Source of the DNA: Acidimicrobiaceae bacterium RAAP-2
GTDB lineage: Bacteria > Actinomycetota > Acidimicrobiia > Acidimicrobiales > RAAP-2
Assembly (NCBI GenBank): GCA_001443545.1
Contig: LMAD01000031.1
Location: 1 to 21,267 of the forward strand
Reading direction: 5' to 3'
DNA length: 21,267 bases
Made by a program: the position numbers and the translations under genes. This document shows, one piece after another, positions 1-6,201 of this stretch (positions within the stretch are counted from its first letter, which is position 1; every line of letters begins with the position of its first letter). Below the pieces are notes generated by a model. That model was not told where the DNA came from. It ran no database searches and saw only the letters and a list, made by a program, of their open reading frames with translations.

Positions 1-447
1 GTCGTCGAATTCGACGACGCCGTAGCGCTCGGGGTCTTTGACCTGGTAGGCGAAGATCAGGGCGCCGTCGACCTCGGTGTTCTGACGCAGGTGGGTGCCC
101 AGGCCGGGGCCGTGGAAGAGGTTATCCCCGAGGATCAGGGCGCACTTGTCGCCGTCGAGGAAGGGCTCGCCGAGGATGAGCGCCTCGGCGAGTCCGTTGG
201 GCTGGTCCTGGATGACGTAGTGCAGCGTGAGGCCGAACTGGCTCCCGTCGCCGAGCAGGCGTTGGAAGGCGGCCTGGTCGTGGGGGGTGGTGATGAGCAG
301 GATCTCGCGCAGGCCGGTCAGCATCAGGGTGCTGAGCGGGTAGTAGATCATTGGTTTGTCGTAGACCGGCAGCAGCTGCTTGGAGACGGCCCGCGTGATG
401 GGGTGCAGCCGGGTTCCGCTCCCACCGGCCAGGATGATTCCCTTCAC
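1..447 (-). CDS. rmlA: Glucose-1-phosphate thymidylyltransferase, N-terminal part (runs off the left edge)
   Basis: RmlA makes dTDP-glucose from glucose-1-phosphate and dTTP in the cytoplasm, the first step of dTDP-L-rhamnose synthesis. The 149 visible residues are the N-terminal half of a family of about 290. They begin VKGIILAGGSGTRLHP, whose GGSGTR loop (residues 8-13) is the nucleotide-binding signature, and continue KQLLPVYDKPMIYYPL. Residues 110-119 read LFHGPGLGTH, and the fragment ends ERYGVVEFDD, all typical of RmlA. The GTG at 447 is chosen because the conserved N-terminus starts there; the ATG at 452 is out of frame and meets a stop at once. There is no Shine-Dalgarno sequence, but a TATACT box lies 6 nt upstream, so the mRNA is probably leaderless. 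The gene is divergent from rmlB. The product call is secure; whether the missing 3' part is intact cannot be seen. Confidence 0.95.
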   Translation of the reverse strand, partial: MKGIILAGGSGTRLHPITRAVSKQLLPVYDKPMIYYPLSTLMLTGLREILLITTPHDQAAFQRLLGDGSQFGLTLHYVIQDQPNGLAEALILGEPFLDGDKCALILGDNLFHGPGLGTHLRQNTEVDGALIFAYQVKDPERYGVVEFDD

Positions 448-497
448 CCCATTAGTATAAGGGGCCAGCAATCCCCCCTTCGAGGCCGAGGTAGACC
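448..497. promoter_or_regulatory. Divergent rmlA/rmlB promoter region with overlapping -10 boxes
   Basis: This 50-nt gap holds two TAnnnT boxes in one AT-rich patch. TATACT on the minus strand (459-454) is followed by 6 nt and the rmlA GTG. TAGTAT on the plus strand (453-458) lies 39 nt before the rmlB ATG. With start sites about 7 nt past each box, transcription would begin near 447 (minus) and 465 (plus). The plus transcript would carry a short leader with GAGG at 488-491 as the rmlB ribosome-binding site. No convincing -35 box was found on either strand. The boxes are seen; their use is inferred. Confidence 0.5.
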
Positions 498-1472
498 ATG
501 CGCGTAGTCATCACCGGGGCGGCCGGATTCATCGGTTCGCGCTTCGCCGAGCTGCTGCTCGCCGAGGCCGACCGGCTGGGCTACGACGACGTCGTGCTGC
601 TCGACGCGCTGACCTACTCGGGCCGGCGAGAGAACATGGCCGCGGCCCTCGCGGCCGGCGCGCGCTTCGTCCACGGCTCGATCAACGATCCCGCGGTCGT
701 CGACGAGGTCGTGACCGGCGCGCACGCCGTGGTGCACCTGGCCGCCGAGAGCCACGTCGACCGCTCGATCCTCGGCGCGCGCGACTTCTTTACGACCAAC
801 GTGCTCGGCACCCAGCAGCTGCTCGAGAGCGCCCGGCGCGCCGGGGTCTCGCGCTTCGTGCACGTCTCCACCGACGAGGTCTACGGCTCGATCGCCCAGG
901 GCTCCTGGCGCGAGGACCACGTGCTCGCGCCGAACTCGCCCTACTCGGCGAGCAAGGCCGGGTCGGACCTCGCGGCGCTGGCCTACCACCGCACCTACGG
1001 GTTGGCGGTGATGGTGACGCGCTGTTCGAATAACTACGGGCCGCGCCAGTTCCCCGAGAAGGTGATCCCGCTCTTCGTGACCAACCTGATGGACGGCGAG
1101 TCGGTCCCGCTCTACGGCGACGGTCTGAACGTGCGCGACTGGCTGCACGTCGACGACCACTGCCGGGGTATCCTCGCGGTCTTGGAGGGCGGCCGCCCCG
1201 GGGAGGTCTACAACATCGGCGGCGGCACCGAGTTGACCAACCGCGAACTCACCACTCGTCTGCTCAACCTGTGCGGGGCCGACGAGTCGAGCGTTCGACC
1301 AGTCGAGGACCGGCTCGGTCACGACCGGCGCTACTCGGTGGACTGGGGCAAGATCCACGCCGAGCTCGGCTACGAACCGCGGGTTGCGTTCGAGACCGGG
1401 CTCGCTGACACGGTCGCCTGGTACCGCGCGAACGAGTCGTGGTGGCGAGCGCTCAAGGAGTCGGTGGCGTGA
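498..1472 (+). CDS. rmlB: dTDP-glucose 4,6-dehydratase
   Basis: RmlB converts dTDP-glucose to dTDP-4-keto-6-deoxyglucose, the second step of dTDP-rhamnose synthesis. The protein is 324 residues, close to the family norm. It is an extended short-chain dehydrogenase with the NAD-binding glycine motif GAAGFIG at residues 7-13. The dehydratase triad STDEVYG is at 124-130 (D126 and E127 are the proton-transfer pair), and the catalytic YSASK is Y149 to K153. RCSNNYGPRQFPEKVIPL (175-192) and LHVDDHCRGI (216-225) are also typical of RmlB. The ATG has GAGG six nucleotides upstream. The stop overlaps the rmlC start (GTGA), so the two genes are translationally coupled. rmlA is divergent; rmlD is not in the window. 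Confidence 0.96.
   Translation: MRVVITGAAGFIGSRFAELLLAEADRLGYDDVVLLDALTYSGRRENMAAALAAGARFVHGSINDPAVVDEVVTGAHAVVHLAAESHVDRSILGARDFFTTNVLGTQQLLESARRAGVSRFVHVSTDEVYGSIAQGSWREDHVLAPNSPYSASKAGSDLAALAYHRTYGLAVMVTRCSNNYGPRQFPEKVIPLFVTNLMDGESVPLYGDGLNVRDWLHVDDHCRGILAVLEGGRPGEVYNIGGGTELTNRELTTRLLNLCGADESSVRPVEDRLGHDRRYSVDWGKIHAELGYEPRVAFETGLADTVAWYRANESWWRALKESVA
1455..1460 (+). promoter_or_regulatory. Shine-Dalgarno sequence that fixes the rmlC start
   Basis: AAGGAG lies 8 nt before the GTG at 1469, inside the 3' end of rmlB. It supports the GTG rather than the in-frame ATG at 1439, which would add ten residues of poor quality (MVASAQGVGG) that do not look like an RmlC N-terminus. Confidence 0.7.
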
Positions 1473-2035
1473 ACCTCGTGCCCCGGGCAATCCCCGGCCT
1501 CTACGTCCTCGAGTCCCCGGTGTGGGGCGACGACCGGGGCTACTTCCGCGAGTGGTTCAAGGGCCCCGACTTCGACGTCGCGGGCGTCGACTTCACCGTG
1601 CGCCAGGCCAACCTCTCCATGTCGGCGTGCGACGTCGTGCGCGGCCTGCACTACTCCCTCGCCCCCGAGGGTCAGGCCAAGGTCGTCACGTGCAGCTACG
1701 GCTCCATCGACGACGTCATCGTCGACGTGCGCGTCGGTTCACCGACCTTCGGGCTCGTCGAGGTGGTCTCGCTCGACGCCGGTGACGGTCGTTCGGTGTA
1801 CCTGCCGGCCGGCGTGGCCCACGGCTTCTGCGTGACCAGCGATCACGCCGCGCTGACCTACCTGCTCTCCTCTCCCTTCCACGCGTCGCTCGAGTTGGAG
1901 GTCAACCCGCTCGACCCGGCCGTGGCGGTGCCGTGGCGACTGCGCGGGGCCGCGGTGCTGAGCGAGAAGGACGCGGCCGCCCCGACGCTGGCCCACCGGC
2001 TCGCCGCCGGTGAACTGCCCGCGTACCGCCCCTGA
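1469..2035 (+). CDS. rmlC: dTDP-4-dehydrorhamnose 3,5-epimerase (RmlC family)
   Basis: RmlC epimerises C3 and C5 of dTDP-4-keto-6-deoxyglucose, giving the precursor that RmlD reduces to dTDP-L-rhamnose. The 188-residue cupin has RGYFREWF at 23-30, RGLHYS at 58-63 with the catalytic histidine H61, K71 in the following strand, YLPAGVAHGF at 111-120, Y131, NPLDP at 146-150 and SEKDAAAPTL at 165-174. The start overlaps the rmlB stop by 4 nt and has a good SD. One departure: aligned on Y131, the position six residues on, usually a second tyrosine in RmlC, is F137. Related 3- or 5-only epimerases of deoxysugar pathways also vary around the active site, so the exact stereochemistry is slightly uncertain. 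The rmlA-rmlB context favours ordinary rhamnose synthesis. Confidence 0.9.
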   Translation: MNLVPRAIPGLYVLESPVWGDDRGYFREWFKGPDFDVAGVDFTVRQANLSMSACDVVRGLHYSLAPEGQAKVVTCSYGSIDDVIVDVRVGSPTFGLVEVVSLDAGDGRSVYLPAGVAHGFCVTSDHAALTYLLSSPFHASLELEVNPLDPAVAVPWRLRGAAVLSEKDAAAPTLAHRLAAGELPAYRP

Positions 2036-2062
2036 GCCTTCGCCGCGGCGACGGCGCGTTGC

Positions 2063-2068
2063 TAGCGT
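2063..2068 (+). promoter_or_regulatory. Possible -10 box for a leaderless deoC operon mRNA
   Basis: TAGCGT is followed by 7 nt and the GTG at 2076. This spacing would put the transcription start at or next to the start codon. No SD precedes the GTG, and no clear -35 was seen. It lies in the 40-nt gap after rmlC and would separate nucleoside catabolism from the rhamnose genes. Confidence 0.45.
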
Positions 2069-2075
2069 GGATCAG

Positions 2076-3068
2076 GTGACGACGACCCCACTGCGCTCGG
2101 CCGTCGGCGCCGAGGGCGCCGTGTGGTTCGCAGCGACCAACGCCGTGCCCCGCGTCGAGTCCGAGATCCAACTCCGCTCCATCCTCGCGAGCCTGTCGGG
2201 GGTCGACGCCGTGGGCGCCGAGGCCCGCGCGGCCAAGCTCGCCACCCGATCGATCAAGCGCGCCTCGAAGCTGGCCGCGCTCGACCTGGCGATCTCCATG
2301 GTCGACCTCACGACCCTCGAGGGCGCCGACACGCCCGGTCGCATCGCCTCGCTCTGCGCCAAGGCCGCGCGCCCGGACCCGAACGACCACGCGGTGCCCG
2401 CGGTGGCGGCCGTGTGCGTCTACCCCGACCTGGTCGCGTCGGCCAAACGGTTCCTCGGTGACGCGCCGGTCGCCGTTGCCTCGGTGGCGACCGCCTTCCC
2501 CTCGGGCCGGGCCTCGCTCAGCGTGAAGCTAGCCGACGTCGCCGAGGCGGTCGCGGCCGGCGCCGACGAGGTCGACATGGTCATCGATCGCGGCGCCTTC
2601 CTCTCGGGACGGCTGGGCCAGGTCTTCGACGAGATCGTCGCGGTGAAGTCGGCCTGCGGTTCGGCGCACCTGAAGGTCATCCTCGAGACCGGTGAACTGG
2701 TCACCTACGACAACGTGCGCCGGGCCAGCTGGCTCGCGATGCTGGCCGGGGCCGATTTCATCAAGACCTCCACCGGCAAGGTCCCGGTCGCGGCGACGCC
2801 GCCGGTCGCCCTGGTGATGCTCGAGGCGGCGCGCGACTTCGCCGAGTCGACGGGCGAGGTGGTCGGCGTCAAGCTCGCCGGCGGCATCCGCAGCGCCAAG
2901 GACGCGATCCGGTACTTGGTGATCGTGAATGAGACGGCCGGGTCGGCCTGGCTGACGCCGGAACGTTTCCGCTTCGGCGCCTCGTCGCTGTTGAACGACC
3001 TGTTGATGCAGCGCCTCAAGCAGCGCCGCGGCGCCTACGTGCGCCCCGACGAGTTCAGTGGAGATTGA
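2076..3068 (+). CDS. deoC: Deoxyribose-phosphate aldolase, long eukaryote-like form
   Basis: DeoC cleaves 2-deoxyribose-5-phosphate to acetaldehyde and glyceraldehyde-3-phosphate, the last step of deoxynucleoside breakdown. The 330-residue protein carries VCVYPDLV at 113-120, EVDMVI at 165-170 (D167), HLKVILETGEL at 198-208, the Schiff-base lysine K230 in DFIKTSTGK (227-235) and K266 in GVKLAGGIRSAKD (264-276). E. coli-type enzymes are about 250-260 residues. The length, the GIRSAKD segment, the WLTPERFRFGASSLL region (292-306) and the roughly 80-residue N-terminal extension resemble animal DERA more closely, by recall. The start is uncertain: GTG 2076 fits a leaderless mRNA, GTG 2067 is in frame, and an ATG at 2010 would overlap rmlC. 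The next gene begins 1 nt after the stop. GC-rich codon use matches the neighbours. Confidence 0.95.
   Translation: MTTTPLRSAVGAEGAVWFAATNAVPRVESEIQLRSILASLSGVDAVGAEARAAKLATRSIKRASKLAALDLAISMVDLTTLEGADTPGRIASLCAKAARPDPNDHAVPAVAAVCVYPDLVASAKRFLGDAPVAVASVATAFPSGRASLSVKLADVAEAVAAGADEVDMVIDRGAFLSGRLGQVFDEIVAVKSACGSAHLKVILETGELVTYDNVRRASWLAMLAGADFIKTSTGKVPVAATPPVALVMLEAARDFAESTGEVVGVKLAGGIRSAKDAIRYLVIVNETAGSAWLTPERFRFGASSLLNDLLMQRLKQRRGAYVRPDEFSGD
3060..3063 (+). promoter_or_regulatory. Ribosome-binding site that fixes the aldehyde dehydrogenase start
   Basis: GGAG lies 6 nt before GTG 3070, within the last codons of deoC. The in-frame GTG at 3058 lacks such a site, so 3070 is preferred. The placement suggests translational coupling to deoC. 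Confidence 0.55.
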
Positions 3069-3069
3069 C

Positions 3070-4536
3070 GTGAACGACCAGCAGCTCGACCAGTCCCGAC
3101 TCGGCGGGTTCGCCTACGACCCGGCGCCCGAGTCGGCCTCGTTGGCGCGGCTGGCCGACCAGTACGGCCTCTTCATCGACGGCGCCTTCACCGACCCCGC
3201 CGCCCACCAGCAGTTCGCCACGCTCAACCCGGCCACGGCCCAGCCGTTGGCGAGCGTCGCCCACGCCGGTCCGGCCGACGTCGAGCGCGCCGTGGTGGCC
3301 GCCCGACGGGCCTTTGACGGCGGGTGGTCGACGATGCCCGGTTCGGAGCGCGCCAAGTACCTCTACCGCATCGCGCGGATCATCCAAGAGCGCGCGCGCG
3401 AGCTCGCGGTCGTCGAGACCCTCGACAACGGCAAGCCCATCCGCGAGACCCGCGACATCGACGTGCCGTTGGCCGCGGCCTACTTCTTCTACTACGCCGG
3501 CTGGGCCGACAAGCTCGACTACGCCGGCTTCGGCCCGGCCCCCCAACCCCTCGGCGTCGCCGGCCAGATCATCCCGTGGAACTTTCCGCTGCTGATGGCG
3601 GCGTGGAAGCTGGCCCCGGCCCTGGCCGCGGGCAACACCTGCGTGTTGAAGCCGGCCGAGACCACGCCACTCAGCGCGCTGGTGCTCGCCGACATCCTCG
3701 TCCAAGCCGAGCTGCCGCCCGGCGTGGTGAACATCCTGACCGGTGACGGCGCCACCGGGGCCGCCCTCGTCGAGCACCCGGGCGTCGACAAGATCGCCTT
3801 CACCGGTTCGACCGAGGTCGGCCGATTGATCCAGCAGCGCCTCGGCGAGCGCGGGACGCACCTCACCCTCGAGCTGGGGGGCAAGGGCGCCAACATCGTC
3901 TTCGAGGACGCCCCGATCGACGAGATGATCGAGGGGGTCATCGACGGCATCTTCTTCAACCAGGGCCACGTCTGTTGCGCCGGGTCGCGGCTGCTCGTCC
4001 AGGAGTCCATCGCCGACGAGGTGGTGCGCCGACTGCTGCGTCGCGTCGAGCAGCTGCGCGTGGGCGACCCGCTCGACAAGAACACCGACGTCGGCGCGAT
4101 CAACTCGGCCGCCCAGTTAGCGCGCATCGAGGAGTTGACGCGCGCCGGCGAGGCCGAGGGCGCCACGCGCCACGCCAGCTCGTGCGCCTTGCCGGCCGAG
4201 GGCTACTGGTTCGCCCCCACGGTCTTCACCGACGTCGCCCAGTCGCACCGGATCGCGCGCGAGGAGATCTTCGGGCCCGTCCTCTCGGTGCTCAGCTTCC
4301 GCACGCCCGAGGAGGCCGTCGCCAAGGCGAACAACACCAACTACGGACTGGCCTGTGGCGTCTGGAGCGAGAAGGGCAGCCGCACCCTGTGGGTCGCCCA
4401 GCGGCTGCGCGCCGGGGTCATCTGGGCCAACACCTACAACCGCTTCGACCCCACCAGCCCCTTCGGCGGGGTGCGCGAGTCGGGATTCGGTCGCGAGGGC
4501 GGCCGTCACGGTCTGGAGGCCTACCTCGATGTCTGA
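3070..4536 (+). CDS. NAD(P)-dependent aldehyde dehydrogenase, catalytically complete
   Basis: This 488-residue protein is a standard-length aldehyde dehydrogenase. The cofactor- and substrate-binding part has IIPWNFPLLMAAWKLAPAL at 167-185 (N171 is the oxyanion asparagine) and KPAE at 194-197. FTGSTEVG is at 244-251, and the general base is E268 in LELGGKG. The catalytic cysteine is C302 in FNQGHVCCAGSR (296-307), and EEIFGPV is at 398-404. It sits between deoC and a shorter dehydrogenase-like gene whose start overlaps its stop by 8 nt. The likely substrate is therefore acetaldehyde from DeoC, oxidised to acetate; glyceraldehyde-3-phosphate or another aldehyde cannot be excluded. The pair resembles the two halves of ALDH16 enzymes, in which a catalytic domain is followed by a non-catalytic one. 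Confidence 0.93.
   Translation: MNDQQLDQSRLGGFAYDPAPESASLARLADQYGLFIDGAFTDPAAHQQFATLNPATAQPLASVAHAGPADVERAVVAARRAFDGGWSTMPGSERAKYLYRIARIIQERARELAVVETLDNGKPIRETRDIDVPLAAAYFFYYAGWADKLDYAGFGPAPQPLGVAGQIIPWNFPLLMAAWKLAPALAAGNTCVLKPAETTPLSALVLADILVQAELPPGVVNILTGDGATGAALVEHPGVDKIAFTGSTEVGRLIQQRLGERGTHLTLELGGKGANIVFEDAPIDEMIEGVIDGIFFNQGHVCCAGSRLLVQESIADEVVRRLLRRVEQLRVGDPLDKNTDVGAINSAAQLARIEELTRAGEAEGATRHASSCALPAEGYWFAPTVFTDVAQSHRIAREEIFGPVLSVLSFRTPEEAVAKANNTNYGLACGVWSEKGSRTLWVAQRLRAGVIWANTYNRFDPTSPFGGVRESGFGREGGRHGLEAYLDV
4515..4519 (+). promoter_or_regulatory. Ribosome-binding site of the truncated dehydrogenase gene
   Basis: GGAGG lies 9 nt before the ATG at 4529, inside the upstream gene. It decides the start of the shorter dehydrogenase-like protein, because the same frame is open much further upstream as an antisense-free shadow. 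Confidence 0.6.
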
Positions 4537-5383
4537 TCGACTGGACGTGCGAAAGACCTACAAGCTGGTCGTCAACGGCGCCTTTACGCGCTCGGAGTCT
4601 GGACGCAGCTACGAGGTGACGAACGCCGCGGGCGAGTTCTGGGCCAACGTCGCTCAGGGGTCGCGCAAGGACCTGCGCGACGCCGTGCGCGCCGCGCGCG
4701 CGGCCCAGGCGAAGTGGTGGGCCGCGACGGCCTACAACCGCGGCCAGGTGATCTACCGGCTCGCCGAGATGGCCGAGTCGCGCCGGGCCGAGCTGGCCGA
4801 GCACGTCGCCGCCGCCGAGGGGATCGACCCGGCCGCGGCCGCGGCCAGCGTCGGACGCGGGATCGACCGCATCGTCTGGTACGCCGGGTGGACCGACAAG
4901 GTCACCCAGGTCTTCGGCGGCGCGAACCCGGTCGCCGGGCCCTTCTTCAACTTCTCGCTGCCGGTGCCCTGCGGCGTCGTCGGGGTCGTCGCGCCCGAGG
5001 ACTCCTCCTTCGAGGGGTTCGTCGACGCCGTGCTCGCCCCCCTGGCGACCGGCAACGCCGTCGTCGCGATCGCGAGCGAGACCCGACCGACCCCGGCGAT
5101 CCTGCTCGGCGAGATGACGACCACCGCCGACGTGCCCGCGGGTCTGTGTAACGTGCTCAGCGGTCGACGTGACGAGCTCGCTGCGGCACTGTGCACCCAC
5201 GAGGACGTCGACGGCGTGGACCTCGCGGGCGCCGGTGACGCGGCGGGTGCCCTCGCCGTGCTCGCGGCGGGATCGATCAAGCGGGTGTTGCGCGCTCGCG
5301 GCCACGGCCGGGCGGGCGACGACGCGCGCCGGCTGCGCGCCTTCATCGAGACCTCGACGGTCTGGCACACGATCGGACAGTGA
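4529..5383 (+). CDS. Truncated, non-catalytic aldehyde dehydrogenase-like protein (ALDH16 second-domain type)
   Basis: The 284-residue protein is recognisably ALDH in its first 210 residues: YKLVVNGAFTRSESGRSYEV (11-30), the helix DAVRAARAAQAKWW (51-64), WYAGWTDKV (117-125) and the PLATGNAVV strand (171-179). It cannot work alone as a dehydrogenase. The PWNF position reads PEDSS (156-160), KPAE is replaced by IASE (181-184), the FTGS position reads DLAGAG (231-236), and the protein ends about where the catalytic cysteine domain should begin, finishing ETSTVWHTIGQ. The reading frame is clean and overlapped on both sides, so it is a maintained gene rather than debris. ALDH16 proteins carry a similar inactive domain behind a catalytic one. 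I infer that it partners the preceding enzyme as a structural subunit. Confidence 0.82.
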   Translation: MSDRLDVRKTYKLVVNGAFTRSESGRSYEVTNAAGEFWANVAQGSRKDLRDAVRAARAAQAKWWAATAYNRGQVIYRLAEMAESRRAELAEHVAAAEGIDPAAAAASVGRGIDRIVWYAGWTDKVTQVFGGANPVAGPFFNFSLPVPCGVVGVVAPEDSSFEGFVDAVLAPLATGNAVVAIASETRPTPAILLGEMTTTADVPAGLCNVLSGRRDELAAALCTHEDVDGVDLAGAGDAAGALAVLAAGSIKRVLRARGHGRAGDDARRLRAFIETSTVWHTIGQ

Positions 5384-6201
5384 TGAGCGACCCCTACGCC
5401 CTGGCCGAGCGGGCCGCCGCGCAGCTGCGCGAGCGCAGCGGCTTCGACCGCTACGACCTGGCCATCGTGCTCGGTTCGGGGTGGCGCGAGGGCGCCGACG
5501 CGCTCGGAACCCCCCAGAGCGACGTGGCGACGAGCGAGCTCGCGGGCTTCGTGGCGCCGACGGTCGCCGGCCACAGCGGTCGCATCCTCAGCCTGCGCTA
5601 CGAGGGGGTGCGCGTGGCGCTGGTCTCGGGCCGGGTGCACCTCTACGAGGGGCACCGCGTCGACCAGGTCGTGCACCCCGTGCGCACGGTCGTCGCCGCC
5701 GGCGCGTCGCGCGTGGTCCTCACCAACGCCTGCGGGGGGATCGACCCCACGATTGCGCCCGGATCGGTCGTGGTCATCCGCGATCACCTGAACCTCACGG
5801 CGACCTCGCCGCTCGAGGGCCCGGCCCCGCCCGAGCCCTACGGGTCACGGTTCGTCGACCTCACCGACCTCTACAGCGCGCGGCTGCGCCAGGTGGTCGC
5901 AGCCGCGGCGCCCGAACTGACCGAGGGCGTCTACGCGGGCCTGCGCGGCCCCCACTACGAGACCCCCGCCGAGATCGCGATGGTGGCGTCCCTGGGCGCC
6001 TCACTCGTCGGCATGTCCACGGTGCTCGAGGCCATCGCCGCGCGCCACCTCGGGGCCGAGGTGCTCGGGCTCGGGTTGGTCTCGAACTTCGCGGCCGGGG
6101 TGACGCCGGCCCCCCTCAACCACCTCGAGGTCCTCGACGCGGGCCGCGCCGCCGCGGCCGCGCTCGGGGCGCTGCTGGCGCGACTGGTGCCCGTACTGTG
6201 A
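5383..6201 (+). CDS. punA: Purine nucleoside phosphorylase (trimeric, PNP/MTAP superfamily)
   Basis: PNP splits inosine, guanosine and their deoxy forms with phosphate into purine base and (deoxy)ribose-1-phosphate. The 272-residue protein has the phosphate-binding LGSGW at 30-34, SGRVHLYEGH at 82-91 (H86), TNACGGID at 114-121, the purine-site glutamate E193 in GPHYETPAE (189-197), GMSTVLEA at 210-217, and N235 in SNFAAG (234-239). This is the trimeric family found in mammals and mycobacteria, not the hexameric DeoD. The ATG shares one base with the upstream TGA (TGATG); a GTG 3 nt earlier is possible. The stop overlaps the mutase start. Its ribose-1-phosphate product would go to that mutase. 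Confidence 0.95.
   Translation: MSDPYALAERAAAQLRERSGFDRYDLAIVLGSGWREGADALGTPQSDVATSELAGFVAPTVAGHSGRILSLRYEGVRVALVSGRVHLYEGHRVDQVVHPVRTVVAAGASRVVLTNACGGIDPTIAPGSVVVIRDHLNLTATSPLEGPAPPEPYGSRFVDLTDLYSARLRQVVAAAAPELTEGVYAGLRGPHYETPAEIAMVASLGASLVGMSTVLEAIAARHLGAEVLGLGLVSNFAAGVTPAPLNHLEVLDAGRAAAAALGALLARLVPVL

Noticed and set aside
91..507. 138-residue plus-strand frame at the left edge
   Set aside because: It is antisense to rmlA, whose motifs are unambiguous, and its composition is that of a reverse-strand shadow.
444..1490. 348-residue open frame antisense to rmlB
   Set aside because: It lies wholly across rmlB, which has all family motifs; the translation is low-complexity Val/Arg/Gly-rich and matches no family I know. 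Long antisense frames are expected at this GC content.
4529..5383. Possibility that the short dehydrogenase-like gene is a pseudogene made by a frameshift
   Set aside because: The other frames downstream do not continue the ALDH C-terminal domain; PNP follows directly with an overlapping stop/start. The end of the protein looks like a natural C-terminus.
5169..6197. Long N-terminal extension of the mutase frame, which would fuse it to upstream sequence
   Set aside because: The extension is Arg-rich nonsense overlapping PNP. The conserved mutase sequence starts at GTG 6198, which is coupled to the PNP stop.
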